Source: Conoideocrella luteorostrata (taxonomy: Eukaryota > Ascomycota > Sordariomycetes > Hypocreales > Clavicipitaceae). From it: a stretch of DNA of 64,000 nt. The translations under genes and the position numbers were made by a program. Below are positions 23,564 to 35,566 of the stretch, piece by piece (positions within the stretch are counted from its first letter, which is position 1; the number at the start of each line of letters is the position of its first letter). The stretch is from contig JASWJB010000077.1 of the NCBI GenBank assembly GCA_032433595.1, positions 1 through 64,000 of the forward strand, given 5' to 3'. Under the pieces are notes generated by a model that had not been told where the DNA came from, searched no databases, and saw only the letters and a program-made list of their open reading frames with translations.

Positions 23564-25574
23564 ATGGCCAATGACAACTTCTTGAACGTGTACAAAGGGC
23601 CAGACTCGGTCCGACAGTATTTTGATCCGGATACGTCTCCTCCAATCCCCTTGGTTGAAATTCCGGATCGTCTCAATCCATACCGGTCAGAGGGCATTCG
23701 CATCTATGCCAAGATGATGTCGATGCACCCTGCGAACAATGTCAAATCAATGCCAGGTAAGATGATTAGACCAAGTATTCCCAAGCCCTGACTCTGAGGC
23801 TGTTATTAATAGTAGTTGCTTCTAGCTTTGAATCTTCTCCAAAATAGCGTCGTTCTGGACAAGACCCAGTCGGTAGTCGAGTACAGCTCCGGCTCTACAG
23901 TACTCTCAATGGCCTTGATTTCTCGCGCATTCTACGGCCTTCCAGATGTCCGTGCTTTCCTGAGCAATAAAACTAGCAAGGCGAAACTCCAGTTGATGCA
24001 GCTGTTTGGAATCAACATGTAAGTAATCAGTCCCACACTGTGCAGAGCATCGGACACTGACAACTCCTAGCACCCTGTTTGGAGGCCCATCGCAGCCTGA
24101 ACCCCTTGACGAGCGCGGTGGTATCCGGGCAGCCCAGAGACTCGCACAGGAATCGGACTCTGCCACGATAAATCCTAACCAGTATGAGAATGACAATGTA
24201 CGTGCTGCAATTCCTTGACTACGATGCCTAGATGCTCATATTGTTGCTATAGAACTGGAAGTCCCACGTAAAGTGGACTGGTCCTCAAATCTTGAGACAG
24301 CTGCCCGAGATAAACGTTATATGTGCCGGCATGGGTACTTCTGGTGCGTTTTCGCCCTTCTTGTTTTGGCCTGCATAGATGATGCTGATCCTGCGAACCC
24401 AGGAACTATGACCGGTCTCGGGACATACTTCAAAGATGCGAAGCCAAGCGTCTTCAGGCTGGGGTAAGAATACATAAAGATCTCCTTTAGCAAATGGGAA
24501 TTGTAGCACGACTATGAAGCTGACCTAAGAATCAGTGTCTGCACTGCCGCAGGTGACCGTGTACCCGGGCCGCGGTCATTCGCCCTTCTCGCCCCTGTTG
24601 AGTTCCCTTGGAAGGCGGCCGTGGACCACATTGAAGAAGTTGGTTCACACGATTCGTACTCGCTCTCTCTAGATCTCATCCGTGAGGGTCTTGTATGTGG
24701 ACCGTCTTCTGGTTTCAACTTGAAGGGACTTTTCCAGTTCATTGAGAAGCGTAAGGCTGAGGGGGACCTCTCACAACTTGCTGGCCCAGATGGCGAAATT
24801 CACTGCGCCTTCCTGTGCTGTGATCTGCCATACCAGTATGTTAGCGAGTATTTCGACAAGCTGGGAGAAACCTTCTTCCCATCCATCAAGAACGAGGTAG
24901 GTGCTAGCCAAGGCCCAGCACGTCCCGTGCCTATAGATATACCAGGGGCTAACAATTGACAGGAGCTTCTGGGGGTGGATACGTATCGATACGACGAGGC
25001 GTGGGAAAAGGATGCCGCTGAGGCTCTCATCACATTCTTTGGCGGTAGCAAAGCAGTCAGTAGCGACATCCTGCTGCACAACAGCCCTGCTCGACCAAAG
25101 TCCGACATGACCATCATCGACCTCCGCCAGGCCGCAGATTTTGAGGAGTTCCACGTCCCCGGATCCACCAATATACCTTTCGTCCAAGAAGATCAGGGCA
25201 GCCCCTTTTCTGACCCCAAGGTCCTCAAGACCTTGTGGACCAGGCTGGAAGAGACCTTCAAGGTCCCCAACCAGGAGCTGCAGTCGCTGATCCACGGCAA
25301 GCGTGTATTACTGCTTTGCTACGATGGCGACAGTTCTCGCGTAGCCAACAGCGTCCTCCGCTCAAAGGGCTACGAGACGGAAAGCATTAGAGGAGGCTAC
25401 AAAGTCCTTTACAAGATGAGACAAGAGGCTACTCGGTCCCTAGCCGATGCTGCCCATCAGCAGGACCAGCTGTGGTTGAGACTGAGTAGTGAAAACGACG
25501 GGATTAACCCTTCGCCATCGAGTCACATCGCTGTTCCTGTGCAGCCTTTGGGATCTGCCTCCGCCTCCGGGTAA
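23564..25574 (+). CDS. cysteine synthase-like PLP enzyme fused to a C-terminal rhodanese domain
   Basis: Seven exons (23564-23756, 23826-24018, 24071-24197, 24253-24343, 24403-24463, 24536-24896, 24963-25574) give 545 residues. Residues about 25-330 have the fold-type II PLP layout of cysteine synthases. A probable Schiff-base Lys (K61) sits in HPANNVKSMPAL, an EYSSGSTVLSMAL segment matches the substrate loop, and GMGTSGTMTGLGTYFK is the glycine-rich PLP-phosphate loop. From about residue 385 a rhodanese-like domain follows (MTIIDLRQAADFEEFHVPGS), with loop LLLCYDGDSSR keeping the sulfur-carrying Cys. The SIRGGY segment is its usual end. I infer cytosolic sulfur or persulfide chemistry, with sulfur passed between the two sites. 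The exact substrate is unknown, and the enzyme need not be a primary O-acetylserine sulfhydrylase. The start ATG is the first in frame and follows a pyrimidine-rich leader. Confidence 0.9.
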
Positions 25575-26140
25575 AAAAGTTAGTGTTTTCTGTTTATGGG
25601 CAACGATTACATGAAGAAATGGAATCATGTGAGATTGACGTGATATTTGGAACGCGTTAAAAAAGAAATCTTCATGAGGTACGCTTTTGCTTGTACTCTG
25701 GAGAAAGGGAGAATGAACTGTGGCTTGATAAATAGAACCGGGACATTGCATCTTTTGCATTTCATTTCATTTCATGTCATTTTCTTTCACTTTCACTTTC
25801 ACTCTTACTCTCACTTTTAATTAGGTGTATTTCCTCTGTTGATGACTCAACTCTTTGTCCATGTTTTGTCCGGGACCCTCGGAGCGGGCAAGAATCCCAG
25901 CTCGTCCACAACCAGCGTACAGGGTCCTGCGTAGAGTTCATCAAGACAGCAAACGACATTGCATGGAATCCCATACCACGAAATTCATGTGTAATAATAC
26001 CCTCCCGTCGCATGTAGCCCAGAATAGTTAACCCACCACCGCACCCGTTCGTCCGTCCATCATATCCCATCCCAACCCAGGCTCCACTCCATCGAGGGGA
26101 CCAATTCGCGATACCCACACAATGGCCAGCTAATGACCTC

Positions 26141-26181
26141 ACTCACACACTCACTCACTCACTCATTCACTCGCTCACTCA
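26141..26181. repeat. CACT-type tetranucleotide repeat
   Basis: Imperfect run of TCAC units in the Thi6 upstream region; simple-sequence DNA. Confidence 0.85.
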
Positions 26182-26206
26182 GGTACTTATTTGCTCACCC
26201 GCCAGT

Positions 26207-26240
26207 GACATTTACATTTACATTTACATTTACGTTTACA
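26207..26240. repeat. ACATTT hexanucleotide repeat
   Basis: About five imperfect ACATTT units lie 110-140 bases upstream of the Thi6 start codon, so they probably fall in its promoter or 5' UTR. Confidence 0.85.
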
Positions 26241-26349
26241 TCAACATCAAACCCCTCGCTCATCTCTCCCTTCTTACAGCTGTCCGCCAATCCCATTCAT
26301 TCACTCCTTGACTAGCTTCAACCACCCGCAACTAAACGAAAAAAGAGAA

Positions 26350-28369
26350 ATGCCCCCCTCAACAACAACGGACTACTCCGTCTACCTCGTCACGGACTCC
26401 ACGCCCGCCATCCTCCGCGACAAGGACCTCCCAGCCGTGGTCGAAGCGTCTCTCCGCGGCGGCGGCGTCACCGTCGTGCAGTACCGCGACAAAAATGGCC
26501 CCAGGGATGAAGTTGTCGCCATGGCGAGGAGGCTGCATGCCCTGACGCGGAGATATGGTGTGCCGCTCCTGATCAATGATCGGGTCGATGTGGCTGTTGA
26601 GATTGGCTGCGAGGGCGTGCATATCGGCCAGGATGACATGGGTGAGCAACGAACGAAAGAACTCACTAACTCGTCACGTTCACGTCACCACTTGGTACTT
26701 TACTTATATGATGGTTACGACAATATGACATCCCCAGCTTCCCCCGCCCCCCCTTCCCCCACCTCTCTCCAAAAACAAATAAATCAATAAATCAATAAAT
26801 CAACACACAACTAATACATACACTGTGGTAGCACTTCAACAGGCAAGGAAGCTCCTGGGACCGGACAAAATCATCGGCGTCACCGCAAGTTCCAAAGACG
26901 AGGCGCTCAAGGCGTGCGCCGCCGGTGCAAGCTATCTCGGCATCGGGACCGTCTATGCAACATCAACGTAGGCTCATCCACCCACCTACCGCCCAGTACG
27001 CCCCCATCAAGTATTAATCATTTGTCTGTTCGTCGCAAGCACAGTAAAAAGGACACAAAATCCATCATTGGGCCCTCCGGCGTCCGCGAAATCCTCTCTG
27101 CGCTCTACTCAGCAGGCTACTCGTCCACCCCGACAGTCTGCATCGGCGGCGTCAACGCATCGAATGCCTCGGCCGTCCTCTCGCAGAGCGCGTCCCCGCA
27201 CAAATCGCTCGATGGGATTGCCGTCGTGAGCGCCATTATCGCGGCTGAGGACCCTGGTGCCGTGTCGAGGGACCTGTTGGGCATGGTGATTCGCGCGAAG
27301 ATCCCGGATGTGGTTGCTATGGTAGGCAGGACGACGCCCTTGTCGCATAACATGACGAACTTGGTGAGTGAACCGGGGGGGAGGGGGGCCGGGGGCGATT
27401 TTCTAGTTCTATTCAGAAACGTCCTGAGAGGCGTTATTGGGGTTTAGACTAATAGTTTTGCGGCGGATGAGGTTGTCCAAAATTTCGCCGCCAACGTTGC
27501 CCTGGCAGTGGGAGCCAGCCCCATCATGTCCAGCTACGCTGAGGAAGCGGCCGACTTGGCAAAACTAGGCGGTGCTCTAGTTCTCAACATGGGGACAGTA
27601 ACGCCCGAAGGAATCAAAAACTATACGCAGGCTCTAAAGGCATACAATGATGCGGGAAGACCTGTCGTGCTTGATCCCGTGGGGTATGTAAAAAACACAC
27701 ACAGCACTTCGGAAATCGGTTCCCACTCTCGTCCGAGCTCCCCAAAAAGAACCATCAAGATACCGTACCGTAAACCGTGACTAACAATCTTTACCCCCCA
27801 GTGCCGGAGCTACATCCATTCGCCGCAACGCAGTCAAAACCCTCCTCTCGTCCGGCACATTCACCATCATCAAGGGGAACCAATCGGAAATCCAAACGGT
27901 CCACGGCGCAACCGTTGCCCAGCGGGGCGTTGATTCGGCCTCCTCACTTACTATCCCGCAGAGGGCCAGTCTCGTCCGCTCCCTCGCCCGCCAAAGGGGA
28001 TGTGTGGTGCTGCTCACCGGCCCGACCGACCTTCTTAGCGACGGGAGACGCACCATCCGCGTTGATAACGGTAATGAGCTGCTCGGGATGATTACGGGAA
28101 CGGGATGCACGCTCGGCACGACTGTTAGTGCTATGGTTGCGGCGTATGAGGCGGACCCTCTGCTTGCCGCAGTTGCGGGAACAGTCATGTTCGGCGTGGC
28201 GGCGGAGATGGCTGCGGAGAGACAGGATGTAAAAGGCCCGGGGTCGTTTGTTCCGGCCTTTTTGGATGAGCTATATGGCATACGCAAGGCTACGGCGAGG
28301 GGGGATCTGAGGTGGTCGGTTTTGGCCAAGATCGCTGCTGTGCATGTTGTTGATGAGGCGCAGTGTTAG
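26350..28369 (+). CDS. thi6: bifunctional thiamine-phosphate synthase / hydroxyethylthiazole kinase (Thi6)
   Basis: Five exons (26350-26640, 26843-26967, 27045-27363, 27448-27683, 27802-28369) give 512 residues. The N-terminal half is a ThiE-type TIM barrel (VVQYRDKNGP, LLINDRVDVAVE, GVHIGQDDM, CIGGVNASN) that joins HMP-PP and thiazole phosphate to make thiamine phosphate. The C-terminal half is a ThiM-type kinase. It contains NLTNSFAADEVVQNFAANV, VLDPVGAGATS, FTIIKGNQSEI and GTGCTLGT with the catalytic Cys, and it phosphorylates hydroxyethylthiazole. This fusion is the normal fungal arrangement. The frame is open 14 codons upstream with another Met, but the ATG at 26350 matches family N-termini (TTDYSVYLVTD soon after). 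The first intron's acceptor leaves the GQDDM-ARKLLG join a few residues shorter than I expect for the family (see findings). Confidence 0.95.
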
Positions 28370-28863
28370 ATCATTATTTCGGGATAAGGGGCACGGCACA
28401 GGGGGCACGTCCGCGTAACATTTTGCAGATGTGGTGCTTTGGATAGAGTAGCTGTGTAAGATGAAAACTAACTTAAAAATACAGCAAGCTGGTAGGCCCT
28501 GCCAACAATCTGGTCGCATTAGAGTACATTAAATATATCAACAGCCATAGCAACATTATCATAAACGGCAAATACCTAAATCTTTCATTGCGACATGCAA
28601 CCAAATAAACACGGGGATATCAATATTCGCTATGCATAACCAATCCTGTTGATGCCTCAATTCCTTTTTAGAACTCCTTGCAGCTGTCTTGCCCCGGAAC
28701 CTTTTTCAGACACCAAAAAAAAAAAAGCCCGTGGGAGCTGGGTTTTGCAATGGCAACAAACAGCAGCGTGTGAAAAGTGCGTGTTTTTACAACAACAGAG
28801 TCACGGCCGGACTCTGGGAAAACGCCTCGTTATTTTTTTTTTTGTCGTAGCGCAGCATCATCT
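28370..28863. other. convergent intergenic (3' ends of thi6 and the Zn2Cys6 gene)
   Basis: About 490 bases between two converging genes with poly(A) and poly(T) runs near 28720 and 28835. No gene is recognised. Confidence 0.55.
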
Positions 28864-31016
28864 TCATGTAGCCAGGTCGATTAGTCCCTGGCTTTCCTCA
28901 AGGCCCCAAGGTGCATCATTCATAATCTCCCGCCAGGCGACGTTGCCCATGTCGTCCACTATCCCGAGAGGCGAACCACCCTGGATGTGCATGCTGACGA
29001 GCTCTTGTGCGGTCCTCATCAATCGTACAAGGCGCTCCAGCGGGTCCTCAATGCCACATCGATCTGGAGATAGCAGACCACTCCTTCGCTTGACGATGAC
29101 CTCCATCAAATGATCGATCTGCCTGCCGAAGATGGTGACCATGTCCAGTTTCTGCGTAATGCTGTGCACATCCCAGCCAGGGAGCTGCAGTGTCAACAGC
29201 TTGATGCCAGTGATGAGCGTGTAAGCAAGGTCGGATGCAATAATGCACAAGAAGCGGGGCTTTTCAAGCTCAGGCTCGGCAAAGCGAATGAGAAAGAACT
29301 CGTTAAGCGACTTGACGCAAGACCAAAGAAGCTGTAGGCGATCCGAAATCTGCATATTTTCGGGGTTGCAGCGTTGGTCGGAGATGGCCATGTCTTTGAG
29401 GAGCGTTTCGGCGACCGCAACGTGGCAGAGTAGGGTTGCTGAAATCAAGTGTTAGTGACGAAAATTCTCGAAGACGAGGCTTACGTTTGACGCTCATGAG
29501 ACTTACAATGCTGGGAGAGATGAGGTGGTAGTGAAGCTCTGAACGTGTCCAACTGATCCTGAAACGACTGCAGCACCATGACAAGAGGCAGCGACATGGG
29601 CGGAGCCATCCCGTCGGCGGCAATTGTCATCGAAATGGTCTGCGCGAGCTGCTGAATCTTGACCAACTTGATGAGATATTCGTCAGAGGGGAATTCCATC
29701 GTGGCTTCGATAACCTTGCTGCAGTAATCGAGTTGGTTTGTGTTCATAAACACATCTGTTTTCTTGTTGGTGGTAAAGATGCTGTGTCCTGGCAGTCAGA
29801 ATATTTGGTGGTCCTCTTGCCGTTGCAGGCCGGTCAGGGAAGTAGTCAGCTTACATTGTGTTGAGATAATATGTGCCAGCGTATGCCCTAAGGTGATCTA
29901 ATGGGCCATACTTGGCATCTTCGCCCTGAGATCCATAGGACATGGCACTCAAGTTGACGCACATGGACCTCGCCAAGAAAAGCAAGTTTGTGACTTGCGA
30001 GCTCTTCAGTGCAAAGTACCACCTAAAACAGAGCGCATGCATGTTAGCTGCGGCCTCGTTATGCAACACCCACCCCCCCTCCTCACCCCTTCTTCCCCAT
30101 TCGCGACAAGTTATACATACCATCCAATCAAGAGCTCCACAGCCTGCAGCATATCAAGACTCCGAGATCCATCGACAATAGATGCTTTTCCGATGTCTGC
30201 CAGAAGCTCCTCGCCCAGCTTGCACTGTCTGGTAGAATCGAAAATGGAGGCGCTGAGCATGACAGCCTTCCACAGGAACGGGCGTTGCAAGCGGAGTTCC
30301 GAAGACGACAGCTCTCTTGGTATGATCACGAAGGGAAAGAGTTCGGCAAACATCTCGTGGTAGGTCAAGAGAAGCATCTCACTTTCAGTGGGCAGGGGCC
30401 AAGGCGAGTCCAACTCCTTCATGGCTTCGGGACTCCACGCCGACGCCTCGTGGCCATCATCCCCCGTGGGGCTGGGCGATGGAAATAGGTGCTCAAACGA
30501 GTACATATCAGACTTCTCATGAACCTTGGAAGCCCTGGTGGGAGGCGAAGCAGCATTGGTACTGACGGAGGCGCCGCTGGGCTGAGCACCTTCAAACTGA
30601 GACGATAATTCATTGAGTCTCTTCTCGAGCTCAGCCACCCTCGACCTCTTGGGTCTCTTCTTGACCCGTGGAGGGGCGGCCGGGCGGGAAAAGCAATCCT
30701 TCTTAAGCCGGTGGCATCTGTGATGTGGGACGGGTCAGAGATGGCTTATTATGTGTGCGAACGAATGACAAAGGGAACAACACTATAAGAAGCCAGGTGA
30801 GGGGGTGCTTGGAGGCTGTGAATAGCATAGTAGCATATAACATAGGTCGGGTTCTTTGCTTTCTCTCATGAAACAAATATGCAAAGCTTATAAAAAGAGC
30901 AGAGGAACGGCCGCTTACCTCTCGCACTTCTCGCCACCATCAGCTCTCGGAATACATCTGGCTTTAGCTTTGGCACAAGTAGTGCAGGCCTTTGGCCCCT
31001 TCTGAGTAGCCTGCAT
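28864..31016 (-). CDS. Zn2Cys6 transcription factor
   Basis: Five exons (31016-30919, 30717-30121, 30022-29855, 29781-29507, 29438-28864) give 570 residues. Near the N-terminus CTTCAKAKARC, nine residues, then CERCHRLKKDC form a Cx2Cx6Cx9Cx2Cx6C binuclear zinc cluster. The intron after the fourth cysteine splits it, as is common in this family. A basic stretch (PPRVKKRPKRSR) and a short leucine-rich coiled coil (VAELEKRLNELSSQFEG) follow, suggesting homodimer binding to CGG half-sites. The rest is a helical middle region like that of many fungal C6 regulators, with LFPFVIIP and RPFLWKAVMLSAS. Its target genes are unknown. It is convergent with thi6, which gives no sign of co-regulation. The product is nuclear by inference. 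Confidence 0.92.
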
Positions 31017-32688
31017 GTCGTCTTGGGTTTAAGAGTTTCTGGAAATGTTGGTGTGGAAATAGGTTGGAGGAGCAACCTGAGGCAGCCGGACCGATCGGTA
31101 TAGGCGTCTGCCTGGTTGCAGGGCAAGTCGGAAATCAGTTGATTAGACCTGGTTGTGAGTCTCCGTATGCCGCCGGCGCATTATTTCTTTGGAAATAACT
31201 CGCAAAGAGCCTGGTCTGGCGCAACCCAGAATTAAGAGACTCGAGATTCCTAGAGAGTAGATGAGGCGGCGGAGGAGATGGGAGGAAGCTCAAGGGGTAA
31301 TAACTGCTAAAACTACTACGGAGCAAAGCCCCCGCAATCGTCAACGAACGAGCACATGCGTCTCGACATTAAACTTCTGTTGACGTCGAGCACCAGACCC
31401 AAACCAACCAAAACAAGACGAGTCAAGTCTTTTTTTTTTTTGTTCCACCTTGCCTCGAATGGCCTGCACTGTCAAGCCAGGGCCTACGCCATAGCCTACG
31501 CACCACGCTTGCATGCCTGCATGCCTGCACCTCCTACGCAGAACCAGTACCACCTCGTACCAGACGACAGCCATTGATGCTCAGGGCCGCTCTGTGGGTT
31601 CATGGGCTGATGGTCCACCGCACGATCCGCTAGCGGTAGTCAATGCGACTGGCCAAGAAGGAACGGGGGCGGGATGTCATAATTGCGCCGCTGCTCCGTT
31701 CCGCGGGGTGTGGGAAGCAGGCCAGATGCGGACAACTACCACCCAAAAGCCACACGAAAGCCAATTGACGACCAAACAGGCACCAGATTAGCAAGTGCCA
31801 CTTACCCAATCGTCTCAGATCTGTCGCCTTGGTACGCTGCTTGCAGTTATACATGCTTTCGATCTGATCTGCCAGCCCGAATGTTTGTCCCAAAAGAGGC
31901 TCTGTTTCGAGCTCTGCTTTGATTCACTGCCGTTCTGTCTTGCAGCGTGATACTAATGGTTCCCTGGCTTGGGGTTGAGCTGGCTGAGACAATCCATCCA
32001 CCATCTCATCTCATTTTCTCCTTCGTCCCTACGATGGATGTGTGCAAGGTGGCAGGTGGCTGTCTTGACGTCGTGTGCCACGCCATCGCTGCTACTCCGT
32101 AATTTAATCAATAATGCGTTCCACATCCAGCCCTCACTTTGATGATTACCTTCACATGCTAGAAGAGCTGCTACTGTGTAGGTAAAGCGTGTACATCAAT
32201 CAACACATTTAGTTAGCCCTTCCCCATGTTCCCCATATCACGTTCCCCGGGCTACTTAGACGCTTGTCTTGGGAAAGGGTTTCACGGCTAGGTCTCTGAT
32301 CTCGTGGTCATGGGACTTTGGAAAAGGCCCACATATCATGCAGTCGGAAAGTTCATGGAAACATTGGAGCGGTCTTTATTAGATGTCATGTCAAAACAGA
32401 GAGCCGCATAACGGCCACGATTCAATTGGTTTGCCTAGCCTGTCACGCTCCATCGAGCGAGCGTTTCTGGCGTTCCAGGGGTTTAACCTAGAAGCAATCG
32501 ATCTCTCTCAAAAAAATACTGTTGGGCAGAAAGGTAATAGATAGCATGTGAAAGTGGGCAACGACGCGGCATTCAGTACGTGGCGAATCCCGATGCCAAA
32601 CCATACTGTTTACTGCAGCTGATTCGAGACGCAACGTCAGGCGACTCATCATCGTCAACGAGCGCGTAGCCATTTGGTTGGCCTCAGC
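31017..32688. other. intergenic: promoter of the Zn2Cys6 gene, 3' side of hem1
   Basis: A 1.7-kb gap without recognisable coding. A poly(T) run lies at 31431-31441, GCATGCCT units near 31510, and one ACTCCGTA word at 32094-32101. Confidence 0.5.
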
Positions 32689-34573
32689 TTAATGTGCCGT
32701 AACGCCAGCAGCCCGTCTGGTGTTGCTAATCTGGCGCTCGAGCAGAGCTTCAGTGAAGCTGCCAGAATTCGCACGTCCAGTAGCAATCATTTCCTTGGTC
32801 GCCTGCTCAATACCCAGCTGTTTGTTTGTCCACAGAGGCTCTTCCACCTTGCCCTGCTCGCCAACTCCAATGAATCCACCCTCAGCAGCCCATTGCGAAG
32901 TACGCTTGATTCCAAGGCGAGTCCAGATCTGGTCGACGGCTTCCACCAGCTCATCGCGGTATTCCTTGGTATGCCCTGGTGTGGGGGTAATACGGAGCCT
33001 TTCCTGGCCCACTGGTACGGTGGGATAATTGATCGACTGCACGTAGATCTGATGATCCTGAAGCAACATATCGGATGCCGCCTTGGCCAGCTCAGCATTT
33101 CCTACAAGAATCGGAATAATGTGAGATGGGTTAGGAATGACAGGGATGTCGCGGTTGTTGAGTTCTTCCTTGACAGCTCGGGTATGCAGTTGCTGCAGCT
33201 TGCGATCACCGTTGTACTCCATCTGATAGTCAATAGATGTCTTGGCCCCAGCCATTGTTGCGGGTGGGAGCGACGTAGTGAAGATGAAGCCTGGGGCCAG
33301 GGAACGAATCATGTCAACCAATTTGCCGCTGCCGGCAATGTAGCCTCCCACGCAGCCATAAGCTTTCCCGAGCGTGCCTGTGATGATATCAATGCGGTCC
33401 ATAATGGTGCCTCGAGGCGAACCGTTTTGATGAGCATCCCAATCGAGGTGCTCGGCCACGCCAGCACCATGTGGGCCGTACATGCCCACAGCATGAACTT
33501 CATCCAAAAATGTGATGGCACCATACTTATCGGCCAAGTCACAGATCTCCTCAATGGGGCCAATAGAGCCACACATACTGTATACAGACTCAAAAGCAAT
33601 GATCTTTGGCACGTGAAGAGGCAAGGATGCAAGCTTGGCCTCGAGATCCGCCACATCGTTGTGCTTAAAGACAATCTTCTTGGTGCCTGAATGACGAATA
33701 CCCTGAATCATAGACGCATGGTTAAGGCTGTCGGATAAGATTACGCAGTCGGGCATCTTGCTTCCAAGCGTCGCAAGCGTTGCGTCGTTGGCCACGTAGC
33801 AGGAGCTGAACACTAATGCCGACTCTTTGGCATGCAGCCTAGCTAGGGTGCCTTCCAGTTCAACGGCGTGCTTGTTATGTCCAGAGATGTTCCGAGTACC
33901 GCCGGCGCCGGCGCCGTATTCATCCAACGTCTCCTTCATCTTGTTGAGGACTCGCTTGTTTCGGCCCATGCCAAGGTAGTCATTGGCACACCAAACGGTG
34001 ACACGATCTTCCTTATCGGCCATATGGGCGCGGGGAAACTCTTTCGCAAGTCGATTGATATTGTTGAAGTACCTATACGACTTGTCCTTGTGCTTTTTAT
34101 CCAGTTCAGACGTGTAGAACCCGTCATAGTTGAACTTTCCGATAGATCCGTCGTGTCCGTGAGTAACGTGTTCTTGAGTACCAGAAACATCAGCGATCCC
34201 GTTTTTCGATGATTACTCAACTGGGCAACGACATTCAGATTCTCAACATACCATTGTCAAGGCCCTTCAGGATAGGTGCATCGAGAGCCCTGGCCTCCTG
34301 AAGGCGGCTGGTATGGATGCGCGCCTTGTTGGCTTTCGCCTGGCCAGAAAAGGCACGCAATCCAGTGGCAGTCACACCGTTCCTGGCTGACTGGACGGCC
34401 ATGGCCTTGCCCATGACGGGGCACCGATGAGCGAAGACTTGAAGCCTGGACATGGTACCTCCACAGGGCGACGGTTTAGGACGCGCCGAAGTGGACAGCG
34501 CACGCAGAGTAGCGGGCGACGCAGACTTCAGAAAAGGGCACATAGCCTTGGACTGACGAAGAACGGAATCCAT
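32689..34573 (-). CDS. hem1: 5-aminolevulinate synthase, mitochondrial precursor
   Basis: Two exons (34573-34252, 34172-32689) give 601 residues. The enzyme condenses glycine and succinyl-CoA to 5-aminolevulinate, the first step of heme synthesis, in the mitochondrial matrix with PLP. The N-terminus is Arg/Ser-rich, as for a targeting peptide. It has two Cys-Pro heme regulatory motifs, AMCPFLK (C12) and [10 protein letters not shown] (C51). The catalytic core starts at [23 protein letters not shown] and includes [40 protein letters not shown] and TLGKAYG with the PLP lysine. The C-terminal part ends [17 protein letters not shown] plus a tail. Heme feedback through the Cys-Pro motifs on import is known for animal homologues; here it is inferred. 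The single intron lies just before the mature domain. Confidence 0.97.
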
Positions 34574-35566
34574 GATGGCGAAAGTCTTTCGTGGTGGCTG
34601 AGGTCTATCGATAGTTTTTCCAATAAATAGTTCGGTGACAGGGTTAACAAGAGCGCAGTGCTCTGAGTTTCAATCCAACACGGGCAGGTCGGAAGAGATT
34701 AATATGCGGCCACGTAGCAGGTCGTGAACGAAGACTTGGCAACGTCGAGGGCGTCCACGCTGAATCGCAGGGTTCTGCAAAGCAGGGAGGATTTCCAATG
34801 CTAGCAAGTCAGACTCTTGAGGGTTTTACGGAAGATGAGAATCGGGGGTTTTTCGGAAAATATGAAGGAGGCTTTGCCGCAGGCGGCCATTTCTCTGTGA
34901 CTAAGTCGTTAGTTACCCCAGCCAGTCATACTAGCCACTCCGCCGATTGGCGATCCACTCCATGGACTCGCCCAGTCCGAGTCGTGCCACCAGTCAATTG
35001 GCGGTGCCGTGCCCTGGCTGGGAACACTCCAGAAGCTCATTAACTACCCCGTAGACGATGAGCCACCAGAAATCCCGGCCCTGGTGCCCATGCCTCTCTA
35101 ATACCTCGGCTCCCATTGGCCACAACGGCCCCGGCACACCGATATGCCGTTGTGCTTTCCCCGCGTCCGTGGCGGTCGCAAGAACATCAGATTCCCGGCT
35201 GCAAATGCATCCGAGCCTTAGACTGCATGACAATGCGAGGGTCATTTTAGAATCTAGAATTGTCGTAATCCTACATTACGCACCGTATGATTATCTCTTG
35301 TCGCTCTCCATTTTATCCGAATACAGTAACATGACAAAAGCTACAGCTCCATGCTGATGCTATGTTCTTACTCATCTATAAAGGGTATCACTGCGCGAAT
35401 GCCGTTTTCCATCTCAATAACGCCTCCCGCAGCCCAAAAGAAAGAAGGAAGAAAAGTCCAAAACATATGCCTCACTCGGCCGCCCTACTCTCCCTATGAT
35501 ACTCTCGTCATCCTCCAAATCCCTGAGATGACCCTGGCGGCGAATCAAATTACATCCAATTCAAAT
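34574..35566. other. intergenic: hem1 promoter and SNF2 gene 3' flank
   Basis: About 1 kb with no recognised gene; it must contain the hem1 promoter and the 3' UTR of the SNF2 gene. Nothing distinctive was seen. Confidence 0.5.

Larger units (their letters stand above)
25575..26349. other. intergenic: Thi6 promoter with simple repeats
   Basis: Simple repeats dominate: a TTTCA-type run (25760-25805), CACT(CA)-type units (26141-26181) and ACATTT units (26207-26240). No open gene is seen. I looked for the conserved fungal TPP-riboswitch core (CUGAGA with its partner ACC/UGAU segments) and did not find a convincing one. Confidence 0.5.

Noticed and set aside
25575..26840. Possible TPP riboswitch in the Thi6 leader or first intron
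   Set aside because: Fungal TPP riboswitches are known mainly in thi4/nmt1-type genes. The conserved CUGAGA core and its partner segment are not found here.
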